64,000 bases of DNA, from the NCBI RefSeq assembly GCF_017591435.1, contig NC_059283.1, positions 181,185-245,184 of the forward strand, written 5' to 3'. The notes below the pieces were generated by a model. That model ran no database searches. It was not told the origin of the DNA and saw nothing but the letters and a program-made list of their open reading frames with translations. This document shows, one piece after another, positions 24,297 to 45,224 of this stretch (the stretch's first letter is position 1; each line of letters starts with the position of its first letter). Source of the DNA: Portunus trituberculatus (Eukaryota > Arthropoda > Malacostraca > Decapoda > Portunidae). Both the position numbers and the translations under genes were made by a program.

Positions 24297-27200
24297 ATGA
24301 GCGGCGTGGTGGTGGTTCCTTGGTTTTCTAGGTGAGATCATGCCTTATTTTGTATATATTGAGTTTGATTAGGCTCGAAATGTATGTTGTATTGATCCTA
24401 TGGTCGTGAAATGTGAGCCGGAGGGAGAGGAGTGCCTGTGGATTATGAGACACTGCCGGGATTACCTAGTTATCCGATGAGTGCTGTCAATAAGAAGGAT
24501 TTTTGCTGTTATTATGAATAACTGTTTGAAAATAGCTGAACTATTGAACGGGAGTAAGTGGTGTTTAATGACGTTGTGATCAGTCATATAAGGGCAGCTC
24601 ACATTGGCCGAACATTCATGCACCATTCCATTCAGTAAACCAACATACCAAGTCAACGCCAGGGACTTTTAACGTGTAATGCAGTGTAAGACATGTATTT
24701 GTTCACTGTAGCTTAACCATACGCGACAACCCCACCAAAAAAAAAGTAAAAAAAAAAAAAAAATAATAATAATAATCATGTGTATGGTTTAGGTACTTTA
24801 TGAAAGTTGCTATTGGTGAGATGTTAACCTTTAATGTAGTCTTTGGATGAAAGCACAGATGTTACTTGAATATTGTTCATCGCAATACAGCAGATGGACG
24901 TATTTTATTTGTGTTCCTCCTTTGCCTTGTGACAGAGAGGAGTGGCTGGAGACATACAGCGGTGCATTCTGTAGTGATGTGGGCCGCTGGAAAGATGCCA
25001 GAGACACAATGTTGGTGTGGCAGGCCAGGTGAGTGAACCACTGTACTACCTCTCATAACCATGATGATAGAAATAAGTTTTGCCTACTCAATTCAAGACC
25101 GTGACTAGCTATTTATTCATAGACAGAAGTATATTGCTTATAATGTTTCTTTTTACAAATGCACAGTGAAGAGATCAGCAGGAAGTAATGGCACTTAATA
25201 AACTTGCAGGGTTGAGAAGTTGCCGGCAGGAGTTGACGTGACACTACCACTGCTCCAGGCCAAGATAGTGGATGCTGATCCTACAGTTGAGAACAGTGTC
25301 AAGTCCATCTTCTTGGCCTCGGCATTGCAGAGGTGAGATGCTCGGCACTTGTACTGGGCAACGCAGTGTTGAGGTGCTTGACTCCCAAGTAATGCCTGAC
25401 ACACTGGTGCACATTTCAGGTCTCTGACAGCTAATGGAGATGTGTGCAACTTGATCTTCTTGCCTTGAAAATAAAAAAGAGGCAGGACAGAAATGTTTTG
25501 ACCATAACTGTATTTGGCAACACTTACGCTATGGCTAACAGGGCTGTCTCCACTGACTGTGGTTGACGGGACTGCCTCAATAGACTGACTTGAAGGATTG
25601 AAGTCAGGGGACTTCAGCTACTCTTAGAGTTCCTGTTGTTTCCACAGATTTCCTCTTACAAAAGTGTGACTCTGCTTTCCAGCATGTAGTGTGGCCAGGT
25701 GTGGTAATCAGGAAGTTTTAGAGTATATTTTATAATTTGCAGGAAAGCATTTGGTTTCTTCATAGAGATGTCAACACTGTCCCTGTTCCAGACTCTATGA
25801 TGAAACTTTCACTGTAAATCTCTCCTGCAGGTTTGTTACTTCCATTGTCAAGCTTCCCCAGACCAAGTACTACCGAGCACACTCCATGCACAACCTGGCG
25901 CAGGAAATTGGCCTTCCTATGCATTTGGTTGACCTGAGGAATGAGCTAGTGCACGGACATGGAGGCTGGACAGGTGGGGAGACGGTGCACAGGGCCTTGG
26001 ACACTGCATTCAAATGGATTAAGGTAACGTGCCTTTTGTACAAATTTATGTTTGCAGTTTTATAAGAAGTGGTGAAGTTTGCCTTTTACTGTTCTTATTT
26101 GTTCATTTATTTATTATTGTTTTTTAATGTTTTTGTGTAATCTTTTTATCATCTGGGAGAAAGATATATTCCCCTAGATTTTCCGAGAATTGAGATAGTT
26201 GAGACAAGACCCTTCCTTCCTTTCCAATCCTTTTTTTTTTTTTTTTTTTTTTTTATCCTTGACCAATCTTCCCATTCAAGAGAAAAAAAGATACATTTCT
26301 ATAGATTTTCCTAGAAGTGAGATGTGTGAGACTACCCTTTTCCTTTTCCTAGTTTCTTGCTCTCCTGTTTTCCCTTCTATGTGCTTTTGTTACACTTAAG
26401 CAGTGAACTGGAGTGTGTGATGTTTATTTTTTAAGCACATCTGTTTTTGCAGGGTTATTATTGGGATGCAGAGTTTGAGAAGAGTCAGATGAAGGAGTGT
26501 GATGCATCAGGAATCTCTGAGGAGAACTGGGAAGGTTTTCTCTTTCTGTTGAGGAAGTATACAAAGCTCACTATATCATTTGCTAAGAAGAAAGTGCCAT
26601 TATACATCAAGGTAAGGATAGGCAGAACTTTGTAGCTCTGGTGTCATGTTTATTATCAGATTGTATTGAGAAAGAGTTTTTTCTCTCTGTTGAGGAAGTA
26701 TACAAAGCTTGCCGCATCATTTAGCTATCAAGAAGAATGTGCCAACGTAAGTCAAACTAAGGACAAGGAGGATCTGGCACTGTTTTTTTGTTTAATGAGA
26801 AAATTTTCCTTAACTTATAACAACTTCTCATCTCTTCCTAACTCCCCATGGTTCTAATTTAACTCTTTCACATCAGATATTCTTCATTCCCGTTATTTCT
26901 TAACTTTTCTGGCATTTATTTGTGCATTGAAACTTGTTAAATATGTCTATAGCATAGAAAATACAAATTAAAGCTTGACTATCTATGAGAATAGTAGTGC
27001 TTCAATAACAATAATAAATATCTGTGCTAAGATTCTCAGACTATTGCTGCCATGTTGCCAGGTTAAAAGAGCTCTGATCCGGAGTCTGGGGTCATTGTAC
27101 TCGCTGGATGCTGAGGAGTGCACCAAGGCAATCGTTTCTCATGTCCTGCTGCCCGACAGTCACTCTGACTTGGCCAGGCATCACAGTGGTGGTAAGCCAT

Positions 27201-30200
27201 ACTCATGTTCTCATCAGCTTAAGTCTTAATAAATATATTATTACTGTTATTGGAAAATTATCTGTGTATGTATATTGTTTAGATTTTTATTTGTATTTAT
27301 TCTCACTTTATCAATCCTTGTCTACATCCACCAGTTGATGTGTGTGAGTGTGGTTGCTTCATTGATGGCAGAATGCTGGAGAGAGTGCAACCCCTGCTTG
27401 CATTTTTCTGCAGCACCAGTGAAGGCCTTGGCTTACTCCTGTCGTGTCTTGTCAAAAGGGGCCAAGGTAAGTGACAGTATATTTTGATATTTGGGTTTTG
27501 TGGAGTCAATACATACTCAGTGAATACTCAGAAGTTCAGTTCTGTTATGAAAGATGGTATATCTTAATCTATTTGGTTTCAGAACACTCCAAACTGGCAT
27601 CAGAATGGATATGCATTATTGCTGGAGAATTGCTGGCGTTACCTTGTTTCTCCAGCCAAGCAAATCACTGTTCCAGTCACTCATTAGTGCTTGAGGAGCC
27701 ACCTGAAGAGGTGGACTGGAAGAGAGTAGTGGTGGACCTTCTTACTGCACACTCTGATTGGTCCACTCACACTGCCTTCAGGTGGGAAGTCTTCTAGCAA
27801 GACTTACATTGTTGCAACTCATTTACCTCCTCAATGCATGACATAATTCATAGTCATACTTATTTAGTATTTTCTGTATGGATTGAAATTGTAAAAGTAT
27901 GCTGATGAAATGATTAGTTTCTTGGATAATTCTTGAAGAGGTTAAACAGTATTGTGTTTAGATGTGAACAATGAAAACAGTACCAATCTCTCATCCTTCT
28001 CCACATCATTTATTGGTACATATGTAACTCTATTTCCAGAATTATGGACAGTCCAAAAACAAGGATAACAAAAAGCCAAAGGAAAAATATTGAAGATCTT
28101 GTGTATGTGTTTAGTGGAGGCTCACAAGCTTGTCATGGTAAGGAGAGCAAAGCCATCACACACACAGGGGAAGATCTCTACACCATTGACAGCATTCTAG
28201 CAACAGCAAAGCATCTTTCACTAGGAGACCGAAGGAAGCTGGATAGGCTGAGGATTGCTGTCACTGGTATTGACTCTGGTAAGACCAAGGTTCTTCTCTG
28301 ATGTATTATGTCTCCTGCTTGATGTGTCAATACTATCCAGTCTCCATATCTGGTTTTATCCAGCCTTGCTGTGTGTGTGTGTGTGTGTGTGTATTTACCT
28401 AGTTGTATTTACCTAGTTGTAGTTTTACAGGGCCTGGGCTTTATGCTCGTGTGGCCCCGTCTCCATATCTACACTTATCCAATTTTTCTTTAAAACTATG
28501 TACACTCTTTGCTGATACCACTTCCTCACTCAAACTGTTCCAAGTCTCAACACATCTTTGCGGGAAACTAAATTTTTTAACATCTCTCAGACATCTTCCC
28601 TTCCTCAGTTTCTTACTATGCGATCTTGTGCTTCTAATGTCATATTCTTCTCTCAGGATTAGTTTCTTATTATCCACTTGATCCATTCCATTAATCAATT
28701 TATAAACTTGTATCAGATCCCCTCTCTCTCTTCTCTGTTCCAGGGTTGGTAGATCCATAGCTTTTAGTCTCTCCTCATATGTCATCCCTTTAAATTCTGG
28801 AATCATTCTTGTAGCCATTTTTTGTAGTCTCTCCAATTTCCTTACGTGTTTCTTTTTATGGGGGATCAACACAACTGCATATTCCAATCTAGGTCTTATT
28901 TTAGTACTTATCAATTTCTTCATCATTTCTTTGTCCATATAGTGAAATGCTAATCCAATATTCCTTAGCAAATTATACGTCTCTCTGAAAATTCTATCAA
29001 TATGGCTTACCGGTTGATTGTTTTCTTCCATTGTCACTCCCATGTCCTTTTCCTTTTTTACTTTTTCTAGTTCTACTCCATCTCCCCACTGGTCGTCTTT
29101 CACTTTTTCCCATTTCCATGACATGGCTTTTGTCCACATTGAATTCCATCTCCCATTTTTTACTCCATTTCCAGATCTTGTTTAAGTCTTCCTGTAGTAT
29201 TTCACAATCCTCTTTTTGTTTAATGACTCTGCACAGTTTCGCATCGTCCGCAAACAGATTTATGTAGCTGTTCACTCCCTCTGGCATGTCATTTATATAT
29301 ACGAGAAAAAGTATTGGCGCCAATACTGACCCCTGTGGCACTCTGCTGTCTACTGTTCTCCACTTGGACTTCATATCTTTAACTATCGTCCTTATTTCTC
29401 TCCCCCAAAAGTAATATTTCATCCATCTCAATGTGCTTCCTTTTAAGCCACCCTTCTCTAACTTCCATAGTAATTATCTTTCATGTGGCACTTTATCAAA
29501 TGCCTTTTTTAAATCTAAATAAATACAGTCAATCCATCCTCTCTCTCTTGTACTTTATCAACTATTCTAGAGTAGAAACTCAATGAATTTGTTACACATG
29601 ACCGACCTTTTCTAAAACCAAATTGGCTATTTGATAATAATTTGTTGTCTTCAAGAAATTCAATCCATTGCTTCTTTATTACTTTTTCACACATCTTGCA
29701 TATTACACTAGTTAGTGATAAAGGTTCTTCCTTCCTTCCACTCTTATATATGGGAACCACCTCAGCTCTTTTCCATTTTCTATTGAGCATTTTATGATGT
29801 ATATAGGACTTGCTAGTTCTTCCCTACATTCTTTCAGTATTCTGCCTGAGACTTCATCCGGTCCCATTGCCTTTTCCTCATCTAGTTCCGTCATCAACTT
29901 TTTTATTTCAAGCTTGGTTACTTTAATCTCTTTCATATAGACAGTCTCTCTATTACCCTGTGGTCTTTCAAATTTGGATTCCTTAGTAAAGACCTCATGA
30001 AATTTACTATTTAACAGTTCTGCCATACTTTTAAGGTCTTCCACCATTCCTTGTGTGTGTGTGTGTGTGTGTGTGTGTATTTATCTAGTTGTATTTACCT
30101 AGTTGTAGTTTTACAGGGCCTGGGCTTTATGCTCGTGTGGTCCCGTCTCCATATCTACACTTATCCAATTTTTCTTTAAAACTATGTACACTCTTTGCTG

Positions 30201-32019
30201 ATACCACTTCCTCACTCAAACTGTTCCAAGTCTCAACACATCTTTGCGGGAAACTAAATTTTTTAACATCTCTCAGACATCGTCCCTTCCTTAGTTTCTT
30301 ACTATGCGATCTTGTGCTTCTAAAGTCATATTCTTCTCTCAGGATCAGTTTCTCATTATCCACTTCATCCATTCCGTTAATCAATTTATAAACTTGTATC
30401 AGATCCCCTCTCTCTCTTCTCTGCTCCAAGGTTGGTAGATCCATTGCCTTTAGTCTCTCCTCATATGCCATCCCTTTAAATTCTGGAACCATTCTTGTAG
30501 CCATTTTTGTAGTCTCTCTAATTTTCTTATGTGTTTCTTTTTATAGGGAGTCCACACAACTGCATATTCCAATCTAGGTCTTATTTTAGTACTTATCAAT
30601 TTCTTCATCATTTCCTTGTCCATATAGTGAAATGCTACTCCAATATTCCTTAGCAAATTATCGTCTCTCTGAAAATTCTATCAATATGGCTAACCGGTTG
30701 ATTATTTTCTTCCATTGTCACTCCCAAGTCCTTTTCCTTTTTTACTTTTTCTAGTTCTACTCCATCTCCCATCTTATAGATTCCCACTGGTCGTCTTTCA
30801 CTTTTTCCCATTTCCATGACATGGCTTTTGTCCACATTGAATTCCATCTCCCATTTTTTGCTCCATTTCCAGATCTTGTTTAAGTCTTCCTGTAGTATTT
30901 CACAATCCTCTTTTGTTTAATGACTCTGCACAGTTTCGCATCGTCCGCAAACAGATTTATGTAGCTGTTCACTCCCTCTGGCATGTCATTTATATATACG
31001 AAAAAAAGTATTGGTGCCAATACTGACCCCTGTGGCACTCCGCTGTCTACTGTTCTCCACTTGGACTTCATATCTTTAACTATCGTCCTTATTTCTCTCC
31101 CCCTTAAGTAATTCTTCATCCATCTCAATGTGCTTCCTTTTAAGCCACCCTTCTCCTCTAACTTCCATAGTAATCTTTCATGTGGCACTTTATCAAAAGC
31201 CTTTTTTAGATCTAAATAAATACAATCAACCCATCCCTCTCTCTCTTGTACTTTATCAACTATTCTAGAGTAGAAACTCAATAAATTTGTCACACATGAC
31301 CAACCTTTTCTAAAACCAAATTGGCTATTTGATAATATTTTGTCTTCAAAAAACTCGATCCCTTGCTTCTTTACATTGCTTCTTTATTACTTTTTCACAC
31401 ATCTTGCATATTACACTAGTTAGTGATACCGGCCTGTAATTTAAATGTTCTTCCTACCTTCCGCTCTTATATATGGGAACCACCTCAGCTCTTTTCCACT
31501 CCACTGGCACTGTTCCATTTTCTATTGAGCATTTTATGATGTTGTATATTGGACTTACTAGTTCTTCCCTACATTCTTTCAGTATTCTGCCTGAGACTTC
31601 ATCCGTTCCCATTGCCTTTTCCTCATCCAATTCCGTCATCAACTTTTTTATTTCAAGCTTGGTTACTTTAATCTCTTTCATATAGACAGTCTCTCTATTA
31701 CCCTGTGTGTGTGTGTGTGTGTGTGTGTGTTTCACTGTTTGATCTGCTGCAGTCTCTGACGAGACAGCCAGACGTTACCCTACGGAACGAGCTCAAAGCT
31801 CATTATTTCCGATGTTCGGATAGGCCTGAGACCAGGCACACACCACACACCGGGACAACAAGGTCACAACTCCTCGATTTACATCCCGTACCTACTCACT
31901 GCTAGGTGAACAGGGGCTACACGTGAAAGGAGACACACCCAAATATCTCCACCCGGCCGGGGAATCGAACCCCGGCCCTCTGGCTTGTGAAGCCAGCGCT
32001 CTAACCACTGAGCTACCGG

Positions 32020-32064
<45 letters not shown>

Positions 32065-32270
32065 CACGCACGCACGCACGCACGCACGCAAACACTGCTA
32101 GATGATGTTACATTGTTTCAGATTCAGTAAGTGGGGATGTTCCACTGGGTATCCTGACTCACCAGCGTGACAACTCACTTTTCTTCAAGGAATTAATTCT
32201 GCATTACCCAGATTCAGATTCTGCTCCTCTGCCCTCCAAGAGACCCAAGCTTCAAAACTCTCTAGGTTGA
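24297..32270 (+). CDS. LAS1L: LAS1-like HEPN endoribonuclease (10 exons, complete)
   Basis: Las1 cuts the ITS2 spacer of pre-rRNA, working with the Grc3/NOL9 kinase in the nucleolus. Exons: 24297-24331, 24936-25028, 25210-25332, 25831-26023, 26453-26611, 27062-27191, 27335-27466, 27583-27781, 28040-28278 and 32122-32270. All borders are AG/GT and phases agree, giving 483 residues and a TGA at 32268. The short first exon encodes a start ending VPWFSR, which joins EEWLETYSGAFCSD as in the family. The HEPN catalytic R-x4-H motif is RNELVH at about residues 120-125 (25937-25954), inside DLRNELVHG. The C terminus has a basic PSKRPKLQ, a likely nuclear signal. The last intron (28279-32121) is swollen by retroelements. 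An extra, partly duplicated exon may lie at 26660-26746. Confidence 0.93.
26160..26380. repeat. Tandem duplication split by a poly(T)-ended repeat
   Basis: Two similar segments (GATTTTCCGAGAATTGAGAT near 26178 and GATTTTCCTAGAAGTGAGAT near 26302) lie about 124 bp apart. Between them is a 24-bp poly(T) followed by ATCCTTGACCAATCTTCCC, a member of the short repeat family at 34262 and 51495. Confidence 0.6.
26660..26746 (+). other. LAS1L: Duplicated LAS1L exon fragment, candidate phase-0 cassette exon
   Basis: 87 bp copied from the 3' half of exon 26453-26611: both encode LLRKYTKL followed by diverged residues. It is bounded by TTATTATCAG on the left and AAC|GTAAGT on the right. It is open in the gene's frame and is 29 codons in phase 0/0, so it could be spliced in without a frame change. 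Whether it is used cannot be seen from DNA. Confidence 0.55.
28372..28392. repeat. (GT)n tract at LINE junction
   Basis: Short GT tract directly left of the 3' end of the first LINE in the LAS1L last intron. Confidence 0.93.
28393..30051 (-). mobile_element. CR1/L2-like LINE, copy I, in LAS1L last intron
   Basis: 5'-truncated element on the minus strand. Reading 5' to 3': the end of the endonuclease-RT linker (30047-29712), GFRKGRSC near 29600, GSVLAPILF with YINDMPEG near 29290-29340, FADD near 29245, and a long C-terminal region to about 28441. The 3' UTR has a doubled TATTTACCTAGTTG near 28392-28420. It has several frame breaks. About 95% similar to the neighbouring copy II. (GT)n lies on both sides. 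Confidence 0.9.
30052..30078. repeat. (GT)n tract between LINE copies I and II
   Basis: 27-bp GT tract that is the whole boundary between the 5' end of copy I and the 3' end of copy II. Confidence 0.95.
30079..31703 (-). mobile_element. CR1/L2-like LINE, copy II, in LAS1L last intron
   Basis: Same family, strand and extent as copy I. It has NYRPVSL-type remains near 31440, FRKGRSC altered to FRKGWSC near 31300, YLDLKKAFDKVPHERL near 31190-31230, GSVLAPILFFVYINDMPEG near 30980-31050, and FADD near 30940. The same doubled TATTTACCTAGTTG closes the 3' end. Frameshifts differ from those in copy I, so the two decayed independently or were broken before insertion. Confidence 0.9.
31704..31730. repeat. 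(GT)n tract between LINE copy II and SINE 1
   Basis: 27-bp GT tract forming the junction of the two retroelements. Confidence 0.95.
31731..32021 (-). mobile_element. tRNA-derived SINE, copy 1
   Basis: About 291 bp. At its 5' end (right side, minus strand) is a tRNA-like head with an A box (TAGCTCAGTGG) and a B box (GGTTCGATTCC). The anticodon-like loop TTCACAA would read CAC (valine type). The body includes CACGTGTAGCCCCTGTTCACC and ends GCAGATCAAACAGTGAA before a CA tract. (GT)n lies on both sides. Confidence 0.92.
32022..32090. repeat. (GT)n followed by (GCAC)n
   Basis: GT tract 32022-32060, then a CGCA/GCAC tetranucleotide run to about 32090. It lies 31 bp before the last LAS1L exon. Confidence 0.94.
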
Positions 32271-32665
32271 GATGACACACATCATAGCTTTGACTTTAAT
32301 TCTTGTTTTGTCATACTATTTTATTTTATCTTTACCTGTATATGGCTCAAAATGCAATGGAGATAATATATGGCCTTGTCTCGTCACCACAATTATCAGG
32401 CTTCAGTTTTGAGTATAAGAAAATAAGAAGAATGTAAGAGCTGAGTTGAGCTACACAAGACAACTTCAGAGCACTCAAGAACAACTTACCAGCCTTTGTT
32501 GTCATTTGTTAGTGTACTCAGCCTCCTCTTGGGTCCTTCTGACATCTGTAATATGCAAGGTAAATACACTTGTCGTTGCACTTTCTGGTTTTATGAAATA
32601 TCCTCAAGTTTTTAGTTTAAGATAGTATATCTCACTATCCATCTTTATTCCAAGGCACCATATGT

Positions 32666-32696
<31 letters not shown>

Positions 32697-32880
32697 TCAT
32701 TGGTTCCTTTGTTTTCAGACTGCATATTGCTGTTATGAAGTTTTCTGAAATTTTTAATGGAAATTGTATCATCTCACACACACACACATACATAATTGGT
32801 TCCTCTGTTTTCAGACTACATATTGCTGTTATGAAGTTTTCCTGAAATTTTTAATGGAAATTGTATCATTTTTAAACTAA
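32666..32880. repeat. CA tract and ~95-bp tandem duplication in the LAS1L-CCDC39 intergenic region
   Basis: (CA)n at about 32666-32691. Then two copies of a segment containing TTGGTTCCTTTGTTTTCAGAC / TTGGTTCCTCTGTTTTCAGAC and GAAATTTTTAATGG, starting near 32699 and 32796, with a second CA run between them. Confidence 0.85.
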
Positions 32881-32928
32881 CTTGTTTCTTATGGTGATAC
32901 AGTTAAAGGAGAAGCCTTGAAAGATATT

Positions 32929-32934
32929 TTTATT
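32929..32934 (-). terminator. CCDC39: Possible CCDC39 polyadenylation signal
   Basis: AATAAA on the minus strand about 270 bp past the CCDC39 stop codon. It lies in an AT-rich run, so chance occurrence is possible. Confidence 0.35.
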
Positions 32935-33200
32935 TTTATGCATAAAATGACATTCAATTTCCAGAATATATCATATACAATTCAGTCCCTGGAAGTTTGT
33001 TTGGCAATGTACAGCTGTTTGTTTAAAAATCAGCCATCATAAAGAGTCCAACACTATTCTCTTAAGGAACTTGCTTTGGTAATGACAGGTCCTTTGCTCT
33101 CATAAGGGTGTTTGTTTGGCCTCTTGAAGAACTTGGCTTAGTAGTGGTAAGTCTTACCATCTAAGGGCTTAAGGAACTTGGTTGTGGTAAGTTCTGCTAC

Positions 33201-43425
<10,225 letters not shown>

Positions 43426-43875
43426 CCTGACTGAGGGAGAGGTAAGGAACAAAGGAACATGACACAACACTACACCAGCTCCTCTCCAGGCCAGACTCCT
43501 TCCTGCCTGAGAGAAAATCTGATATTTTACTTATATCACCATTACTTCATTCCCATATAACACTTTCAAATACCTCCATTAGATCCGCTCTTAACCTATG
43601 CCTCTTTTAAGAATGTATATATGCATTTAAAAACTTATATGCATTTAAAAGTTTCAATTTTAATATCTTTTTAGTGTCATTCTAATAATTTAATACCTAT
43701 TGCTAGATAAACTACAGTATATCTTCCATAATTCTTTGCAGTGGCTTAATATCACCCGCCATGGATCAATATTAAGATACCCACATGTAGCTTATATATG
43801 GAGAACAGTTTAAATTTACAGTGCCTAGCTCGTCGCGCTCACAAGACCGACACCACCATCACCACCTAGGGACGC

Positions 43876-43889
43876 GTCTCCATGGCAAC
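43876..43889 (+). promoter_or_regulatory. X-box (RFX-factor site) upstream of CCDC39
   Basis: GTCTCCATGGCAAC fits the GTHNYYATRRNAAC X-box consensus at every position, and the right half GGCAAC is a perfect RFX half-site. It lies 451 bp upstream of the CCDC39 ATG, inside a CG-rich patch (43820-43920) that is likely the promoter, since an upstream non-coding exon is required. RFX factors drive ciliary genes through X-boxes. Confidence 0.65.
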
Positions 43890-43993
43890 AGCGGGTATTC
43901 TTCCTCTTCTTGTTACCTGTTGTTCTTTAAAGGTAAGATTATATCATTATATGATTATGAATAGGTTAAATTATTATAAGAAAAATAATAATA

Positions 43994-43996
<3 letters not shown>

Positions 43997-44074
<78 letters not shown>
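43997..44074. repeat. (TC)n microsatellite, left of a LINE fragment
   Basis: 78-bp TC tract ending exactly where the LINE 3' fragment starts. Confidence 0.97.
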
Positions 44075-44077
<3 letters not shown>

Positions 44078-44273
44078 GTTTGCTCCCATACTGTAGGATG
44101 TCTTAGGCAATAAGATGTGCAATATGTGTATTTATTTATTGAAATACTTGTATTCTTGTTGTGTATACTGTCCAGAGCTATTTTTTATGATACTTTAACC
44201 TTAAGTCGTTGCCCAGGGGTGGGTGGCAAGGCCCATCCTCCTCATTTGTTGTAATTATTTATTAATTCAACAA

Positions 44274-44278
<5 letters not shown>
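44075..44278 (+). mobile_element. 3' end of the RNase-H LINE, enclosed in (TC)n
   Basis: Its start, AGTTTGCTCCCATACTGTAG then GATGTCTTAGGCAATAAG, matches 18985-19033, the last codons and early 3' UTR of the RNase-H LINE. About 150 bp more 3' UTR follow, ending in CAACAATAAA. TC tracts abut both edges. Confidence 0.85.

Positions 44279-44345
<67 letters not shown>
44279..44345. repeat. (TC)n microsatellite, right of a LINE fragment
   Basis: 67-bp TC tract continuing directly from the LINE 3' end. Confidence 0.97.
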
Positions 44346-44348
<3 letters not shown>

Positions 44349-44489
44349 CATATTCATTTATTTATTTTCACGAAGAAGGAAGGAGAAATTTTATGATAAC
44401 ACCTTTTCGCTGTTGCTGTTTTCTTTTTTATGATTCATATTCTTACATTTTTGTTCTTATTTTTTTATAGTATAAAGTATGTATGTAGG

Positions 44490-44960
44490 TCTGTATTAAA
44501 CACCCAATACACCGCTTCCACACACCCAGACACACTCAAGCCACTTAAAATACTCAAAACTAACCCAAAGCACATTTAAATACCATATATCACTTCAAAA
44601 TATCAACAAACAACCGAAACTCATTAGAAACACCCAGTATACACTAACAACCACTCCCACAACACAAACCGCATCCAAAAGACAGCCCCCCCCATACACA
44701 CCCAAACATCTAGTACATTCAATATTATCTGAAAACACACTTAGACGTCATAAAACACTTCAATATGCCCACAAATACTCTCAAAATACATCCAAATGAT
44801 CAGAAACTACGAACAATACTCTCAAAACACGTAAAATATACTTATAAACATCTAATACATATTGAAAACATCCAAAATGTACCCAAAACACGCTTATAAC
44901 ACCCCATTAACACTCAAAACACACTTAAAACGCTCCAAATATTCCTCAAAGCACCAGAAT
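44490..44960. repeat. Degenerate A/C-rich tandem repeat
   Basis: About 470 bp of loosely repeated phrases such as CACTCAAAACACACTT, CATCCAAAATGTACCC and AATACTCTCAAAACAC with no clean unit. Its reverse complement resembles 11501-11660 and, less clearly, 52690-53010. Confidence 0.65.
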
Positions 44961-45224
44961 GCATTATAAAGAACGGCAAAATTACAAGGGATACTTAGCT
45001 AATTATTGGCTTGACTCCCCCTCCTCTTCTCTCTTTCTCCTTTCTTCTTCGTCCCCTTCTTTTGTCTCTCCTTTCCTCTTCCTTTTGCTACTAATATCTA
45101 CACACCTGAGCCTAGAAACAAACGAAAACACGAAGAAATAAGTAGATATAAGGCAAAATACTGACGAACTGGGGAGGTTGGAAGAAGGACGCCAGCCCAG
45201 GGCTATGATGAGTCATCACTCATC

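Noticed and set aside
31960..32021. tRNA-Val-like genes at 31.96-32.02, 38.84-38.90 and 40.91-40.98 kb
   Set aside because: A and B boxes and a CAC anticodon loop are present, but each continues into the same ~220-bp tail and the acceptor stem pairs poorly; they are SINE heads.
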